Below are positions 60,753-64,000 of a DNA stretch of 64,000 bases, piece by piece; position 1 is the stretch's first letter; the number at the start of each line of letters is the position of its first letter. The translations under genes were made by a program, and so were the position numbers. The stretch spans positions 454,593 to 518,592 of the forward strand of contig NZ_NIHD01000002.1 of NCBI RefSeq assembly GCF_002806975.1. The letters run 5' to 3'. The stretch is from Marinobacter aromaticivorans. GTDB taxonomy: Bacteria; Pseudomonadota; Gammaproteobacteria; Pseudomonadales; Oleiphilaceae. Below the pieces are notes generated by a model. The model worked only from the letters and a program-made list of their open reading frames with translations. It was not told the origin of the DNA and searched no databases.

Positions 60753-61103
60753 GTGGCTTCAGCAGAGCACATGAAATATCGGAAAATGGAGTTTCAGCCC
60801 AACGTGCCCGATACACTCTTTTCCGAGGACGAGATCGAGCTGTTGGTCACATACGGCTCGTGGCTTGCAGCTCTCATGCGCGGGGCAATTAGTCCTGAAA
60901 CACCAGCCCAAGAGCGCTTCGTCGAGGTTTGTAATGGAAACAAAAATCCGGAAAGTCAGTTTGAAAAAGTCTGGGCCAAGTACATTAAACGCAAAATCTG
61001 GGAGTCAGAAAATCCAGACTTTGTGGGCAAGCAAGAGGCTGACTTGCTGGTGAATCTGGGCATAACTGGTCGTGGCTGGGGCGTTTACGGCCATTTCAAG
61101 TAA
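60753..61103 (+). CDS. Cassette 2: DUF413 / MaoP-like protein
   Basis: A 116-residue protein. The block LFSEDEIELLVTYGSWLAAL, then RGAISPETPAQERFVEVCNG and FEKVWAKYIKR match the DUF413 family. That family includes E. coli MaoP, which organises the Ori macrodomain. GTG 60753 is chosen because GGAG lies 6 nt upstream; an internal ATG is an alternative. It is a small soluble protein. MaoP-like function is not implied, since cassette copies often diverge. Confidence 0.7.
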   Translation: MASAEHMKYRKMEFQPNVPDTLFSEDEIELLVTYGSWLAALMRGAISPETPAQERFVEVCNGNKNPESQFEKVWAKYIKRKIWESENPDFVGKQEADLLVNLGITGRGWGVYGHFK

Positions 61104-61104
61104 A

Positions 61105-61206
61105 ACATAACAAGGCGCATCAATTCGCGGCCTGCGGCCGCCGGACGCCCTTTTCATTGCGGCTGCGCCTCCATTGCAAGGGCGCCGTTGTGCGCTGGCG
61201 TTAAAG
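61105..61206 (+). repeat. attC2: attC of cassette 2
   Basis: Left core ACATAAC is the complement of this cassette's start TTATGT. The right core GTTAAAG has the cut G61200^T61201. The interior has CGCGGCCTGCGGCCGCCGG and paired GGGCGCC/GGACGCCC arms. Confidence 0.88.
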
Positions 61207-61559
61207 GCCTTGGCTTCGGTGTCCATTGGCTGGGTGCTGGCATCGGCTTCAGCGGTTGCCCGCAGACAGAAAACATCCCTCAGTCTGGCAACGGTTTCGC
61301 CGGCCAGTCTGGCGTACAGGTCACGGGGCAATCCGGCGCAGGATTCTGAGTTCAGCCTCTCATTCGGTGTTCTGGTTCCTGGCGCCATGGGTTAAGTTGA
61401 TACACAGTATCGGGAGTAGGCATTCGGTATTGGGTGCCAGTTCAAAAACCAAGGGTAAACAGGCCCTTAACAAGTCGCATCAGTACGCGGCCTGCGGCCG
61501 CCGGACACCCTTTCCGTGGCTCCTCCGTCGCCACTCCAAGGGTGCCGCTGTGCTCAGCG
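61201..61559 (+). mobile_element. Cassette 3: ORF-poor cassette
   Basis: A 359-bp cassette with no credible gene. The open frames present cross an attC at one or both ends and have no ribosome site. It begins TTAAAGGCCTTGGC. A 48-bp block at 61369-61416 (GTTCTGGTTCCT ... GGGAG) resembles 62171-62219 in cassette 5. It may encode an RNA, be a decayed gene, or carry a promoter. Confidence 0.65.
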
Positions 61560-61565
61560 TTAAAA
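61465..61565 (+). repeat. attC3: attC of cassette 3
   Basis: Left core CCTTAAC, right core GTTAAAA with the cut G61559^T61560. The interior shares CGCGGCCTGCGGCCGCCGG with attC2. Confidence 0.88.
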
Positions 61566-61581
61566 GGTAAGGATAAACCTC

Positions 61582-61875
61582 ATGGATGAGTTGGTAGTTG
61601 TCGTTCTGGATGCCTTAATTGGCGGTGTGGTTTTGTGGCTTGCCGCCAAAATCACATCTGTAGATTTGGCTTTGAGTGAAACCGTAATTGCAGCGGGTGG
61701 AGCTGCCGCCGTTGCTTTGGTTCCGACCGCAGGCTGGATCTTATCAATCGTTGTGCTTTTTGTGCTTCTCAAAAAGTTCAGCAAAGCCAGCATCTGGCCA
61801 GATATTATTTTGATGGTCATCGTTGGCAGGCTGGTATCGTTTGTTGCCCTCATGGCTTTGGGTGGCCTGCGATAG
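61582..61875 (+). CDS. Cassette 4: small membrane protein, hypothetical
   Basis: A 97-residue protein with three hydrophobic segments (about 4-22, 34-62, 72-95) and few charged residues. AAGGA lies 8 nt before the ATG, so it carries its own good ribosome site. The stop TAG is immediately followed by the attC. No named family is recognised. Confidence 0.7.
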   Translation: MDELVVVVLDALIGGVVLWLAAKITSVDLALSETVIAAGGAAAVALVPTAGWILSIVVLFVLLKKFSKASIWPDIILMVIVGRLVSFVALMALGGLR

Positions 61876-61962
61876 CTTTTAACAAGTCAATCAAGTTCGT
61901 TCCGGCCTGGCGGCCTCCACCGGACGCCCCTGTCGGGCCGCCGCTTATTTTTGGCGTTATTG
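61876..61962 (+). repeat. attC4: attC of cassette 4
   Basis: Left core CTTTTAAC is the complement of the cassette start TTAAAAG. The right core GTTATTG has the cut G61956^T61957. It is nearly identical in its interior to attC7 (CACCGGACGCCCCTGTCGGG). Confidence 0.9.
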
Positions 61963-62349
61963 GCCCGGCATTCGTGAGTTTTTAGCAGGTGCGGTGCAAA
62001 GGCCTTGGCACTGGGCTTGGTTGTAAAGCCCACTCATTCTGGTGATCGCCAAGGCCGGAAAACTTGCTGTCTGGTTTGGTTGCCACAATGGCCAGCAGTG
62101 TTGGTATTCATGGCGTGCCCCAGTCGTGGGGCCGTCCGTCTTAAACGGTTATCGGGCCGGTAGCCTTTGCGTTCTGGTTCCTTTCGTCATCCGTCGAGTT
62201 GGTGCAAGTTGTCCGGGAGAGGGCATGCGGCCTGGGTGTCAGGCTCAACCACGGTGGTGAACGGCCATTAACCAGGCGGTCAACCGGACGCCAAAAGCGT
62301 ACCGCTTTTGGTTCCCTCCGCTATCGCTCCGGCGCCGGTTACCTCAGCG
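61957..62349 (+). mobile_element. Cassette 5: ORF-poor cassette with GGCCTTGGC inverted repeat
   Basis: A 393-bp cassette. GGCCTTGGC (62001-62009) and GCCAAGGCC (62048-62056) are exact reverse complements and could close a 38-nt loop. From the second copy onward, about 106 bp (62048-62153) aligns without net gap to 63687-63792 in cassette 8. A possible 72-residue frame from GTG 62042 exists but has no ribosome site and looks unlike a protein. It shares a second block with cassette 3. Confidence 0.65.
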
Positions 62350-62355
62350 TTAGAA
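62265..62355 (+). repeat. attC5: attC of cassette 5
   Basis: Left core CCATTAAC, right core GTTAGAA with the cut G62349^T62350. A CCAAAAGCG/CGCTTTTGG hairpin forms the variable terminal structure. Confidence 0.88.
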
Positions 62356-62362
62356 ATCGCGT

Positions 62363-62803
62363 ATGAACAGAATCATTCTTGCTGCCAAAGTTCGGTCACT
62401 ACAGAAAGCCAGGGCTGAAAATGGTCAGCAGTTACAGAAGCGGCTGAAAGAGGCCAGGCAACGCGGTGTAACTGGCGATGATTTACAAGAAATCTACGCC
62501 GATTATGGGCCAGAAGATGTCTTGTATGAAGATGAGATTCACGAGTTGTGGACCAGATATCTCCGAGAGAAAGCAGAGCGGCTACTTCTGCCCCTCCCGC
62601 CAATGGATGATGAAAATTACTGGGAAGAATCCCGAGTTACCTCGCGAAGGTTACTGACCAGAAAAGGCATCGACGAGGTTCGAAGATCCATTAGAAGGGA
62701 GTTGCATGAGCGGCGTTCCAGTTGGCTTACCTGGGTTGCTGCACTCACCGGTTTGGTTGGTGCTATTAGCGGTCTGGTTGCAATAATTAGCTCAAATTTC
62801 TAA
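62363..62803 (+). CDS. Cassette 6: charged protein with C-terminal membrane anchor, hypothetical
   Basis: A 146-residue protein. Residues 1-115 are highly charged and helical (KARAENGQQLQKRLKEARQR, EIHELWTRYLREKAERLL). The C terminus is one hydrophobic helix (WVAALTGLVGAISGLVAIIS). This suggests a cytoplasmic domain held at the membrane. The ATG is 13 nt after the cassette start, without a clear ribosome site. No named family is recognised. Confidence 0.65.
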   Translation: MNRIILAAKVRSLQKARAENGQQLQKRLKEARQRGVTGDDLQEIYADYGPEDVLYEDEIHELWTRYLREKAERLLLPLPPMDDENYWEESRVTSRRLLTRKGIDEVRRSIRRELHERRSSWLTWVAALTGLVGAISGLVAIISSNF

Positions 62804-62902
62804 CAAATTGTTCCAGTTCGTTCCGGGCCTGAAGGCCCTCCACCGGACGCCCTTTTCTCCGCTTCGCTGCAAAAAGGTCGCCGCTGAACAAAAGCGTTAT
62901 AT
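62797..62902 (+). repeat. attC6: attC of cassette 6
   Basis: Left core TTTCTAAC is the complement of the cassette start TTAGAAA. The right core GTTATAT has the cut G62896^T62897. It overlaps the last codons of the cassette gene. Confidence 0.9.
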
Positions 62903-62914
62903 ATTCTCTGTCTT

Positions 62915-63505
62915 GTGAGCAAAACTTATGGAATCTGTCGAGGGATGACTCTTTCTGATAAATTACTACATGCCATAATAGGTTCTTTATTGGTCATTTT
63001 TATTGCGACCTATCCAGTCAAAATGGTTGTTTCAGGAGAGATTTCGAATCTACTTCTTTGGGTGGGGTTGATTATTTCAATTCCAATAACAGTTTGGGCT
63101 TTAGTTCGGCTTTTTACTGACGGGTCTTCAGCTCGTAAACACTTCATTTCGAAAAACAGTGTTTGGTTTGGGGTATTTGCATTTACAATCGGCATTCCTA
63201 TGACTGCTACGATGGCGGTGTATAAAGGTTTTCCAGTTTTCGGACATTTATTTTACTCAGAGCCAGCCATGGTTGAGGTTACAGTAGAAAGGAAAAGAAG
63301 CAGGTTCCATGTCCGGGGTTATGTCTTTTGCGAGGGCATATTTTATGCCAAAGAATTTAAGTCTTCTTTTGATAATAGTATATGTGGCTTAGAAAAAAGC
63401 GATTGGTATAACCTGCGGGTGGGAGATAAAGTGACGCTAATTGGTAATAGTTCGAGTTTTGGGTTTATGTATTCTGACTATAAAATTCATGATTTTAAAG
63501 ACTAG
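62915..63505 (+). CDS. Cassette 7: AT-rich membrane protein, hypothetical
   Basis: A 196-residue protein with three membrane helices (about 18-36, 44-63, 83-103) and a C-terminal soluble beta-rich domain (about 118-190). Base composition is clearly richer in A/T than the surrounding sequence, suggesting a separate origin. The start is uncertain: GTG 62915 gives a nearly leaderless message, while ATG 62945 has GAGGG immediately upstream. No named family is recognised. Confidence 0.65.
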   Translation: MSKTYGICRGMTLSDKLLHAIIGSLLVIFIATYPVKMVVSGEISNLLLWVGLIISIPITVWALVRLFTDGSSARKHFISKNSVWFGVFAFTIGIPMTATMAVYKGFPVFGHLFYSEPAMVEVTVERKRSRFHVRGYVFCEGIFYAKEFKSSFDNSICGLEKSDWYNLRVGDKVTLIGNSSSFGFMYSDYKIHDFKD

Positions 63506-63516
63506 ATTGCGATATC

Positions 63517-63603
63517 AATATATAACCAGTCAATCAAGTGCGTTACGGCCTTTGGCCTCCACCGGACGCCCCTGTCGGGTCGCCGCTTATTTTAGCGTTA
63601 AAA
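63517..63603 (+). repeat. attC7: attC of cassette 7
   Basis: Left core AATATATAAC complements the cassette start TTATATATT over its whole length. The right core GTTAAAA has the cut G63597^T63598. The interior is close to attC4. Confidence 0.9.
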
Positions 63604-63997
63604 GCCAAGGCCCTGGTAGTTTTTCGATGGTTGGGTGCATGGGCCTTAGCGGCAAATGCTGCGGTAGCTATAGGTTTTTGGTTATGGCCAAGGCCAGCAA
63701 CTCTGTCGTCCAAGATGGAAGCCAGTATCGGCATCTTTCGGGTTATCGGCAGCGTGCCCAGGTTGCGGGGCTGTTCGCCGCAAAATTTGATCGGGACGGG
63801 TAGTTTGTTGGTTTGTATCGGTGCCGGATCGTGAGCAGGTGCGGGGCTTCTTTGGCGTTCGCATGCGGGCTGAGGGGCGAGACGGAAACCATCGGGTGAA
63901 CCGGCTTCTAACCAGTAGTTGTAGTACGTTCCGGGCCGACGGCCCTACACCGGACGCCTACTACGCTGCGCTCCGTAGCCGCCGCTAAACAACAGCG
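63598..63997 (+). mobile_element. Cassette 8: ORF-poor cassette related to cassette 5
   Basis: A 400-bp cassette. GCCAAGGCCC (63604-63613) and GGGCCTTAGC (63641-63650) are reverse complements with one mismatch, and GCCAAGGCC recurs at 63687-63695. The segment 63687-63792 aligns with cassette 5. A 58-residue frame from ATG 63627 is open to 63803 but has no ribosome site. Coding status is unresolved. Confidence 0.6.
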
Positions 63998-64000
63998 TTA
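63905..64000 (+). repeat. attC8: attC of cassette 8, at the window end
   Basis: Left core GCTTCTAAC, right core beginning GTTA at 63997 and cut off by the window edge. The interior has the shared ACCGGACGCC block. The array therefore continues beyond the window. Confidence 0.85.

Larger units (their letters stand above)
58970..64000. mobile_element. Chromosomal integron: intI, attI and at least eight cassettes
   Basis: intI on the minus strand, a divergent attI region, and a plus-strand array of cassettes each ending in an attC. Boundaries (G^TT) fall after 60303, 60731, 61200, 61559, 61956, 62349, 62896, 63597 and 63997. In most cassettes the first bases after the cut are complementary to the left core of the same cassette's attC, as expected. 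attC sites 4 to 8 share a CACCGGACGCC or ACCGGACGCC block and 2/3 share CGCGGCCTGCGGCC. This is typical of a long-resident array. It continues past the window end. Confidence 0.92.

Noticed and set aside
61005..61388. Minus-strand open frame across attC2 and cassette 3
   Set aside because: It runs through a recombination site and overlaps the cassette 2 gene; GC-rich attC sequence tends to leave frames open.
61226..61570. Plus-strand open frame covering most of cassette 3
   Set aside because: It continues through attC3 into the next cassette, lacks a ribosome site and has an arginine/tryptophan-rich composition unlike a real protein.

Overview
This window looks like a chromosomal segment around the replication origin of a halophilic gammaproteobacterium, most likely Marinobacter or a close relative. 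The support is the order yidC-mnmE ... mnmG-rsmG-parA-parB-atpIBEFHAGDC-glmU-glmS, a DnaA-box array beside mnmG, an ectoine-hydroxylase gene, NhaB, a TRAP transporter and a two-cone Pseudomonas-type NrdA. The genus is an inference from protein resemblance, not from a search.

Layout. 1-3.2 kb: yidC and mnmE. 3.3-6 kb: an aldehyde dehydrogenase and a benzyl-alcohol-type dehydrogenase. 6.2-16.5 kb: a small membrane protein, a monoheme cytochrome c, then an operon for a type II DMSO-reductase-family molybdoenzyme (alpha, beta, TorD-like chaperone, heme-b gamma). It is followed by an NBP35-like Mrp ATPase, a beta-propeller protein and an orphan solute-binding protein. An FNR-like box lies in the divergent region before the operon. 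16.6-19.5 kb (minus strand): ectD and a long acyl-CoA dehydrogenase. 19.8-25.9 kb: DUF3833 lipoprotein, RND efflux pair, MFS transporter. 25.9-26.2 kb: candidate oriC. 26.2-41.3 kb: mnmG, rsmG, parAB, the F1Fo ATP synthase operon, glmU and glmS. 41.3-50.7 kb: a LysR regulator and a co-oriented catabolic cluster (DUF1445, TRAP DctPQM, DUF2848, amidase, membrane protein, PxpB, PxpC) that looks built to import and open a lactam or amide compound. 50.9-54.1 kb: nhaB, a second solute-binding protein, a DUF3047 protein. 54.1-58.6 kb: a cobalamin riboswitch leader controlling nrdA, then nrdB, with a large inverted-repeat element between them. 58.7-64 kb: a YrhK-like gene and a chromosomal integron.

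The integron has intI on the minus strand with a nearly perfect LexA box just upstream, an attI junction at 60303/60304, and at least eight cassettes whose attC sites I could delimit. The array runs off the window edge. Its attC sites resemble one another, as in sedentary chromosomal integrons. Five cassettes carry small ORFs: a zinc-ribbon membrane protein, a DUF413/MaoP-like protein, and three other membrane proteins. Three cassettes (3, 5, 8) have no convincing ORF but share sequence blocks and GGCCTTGGC/GCCAAGGCC inverted repeats.

The best candidates for something undescribed are this ORF-poor cassette family and the molybdoenzyme operon with its dedicated Fe-S ATPase and propeller protein. 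No tRNA, rRNA, CRISPR array or complete insertion sequence was seen.
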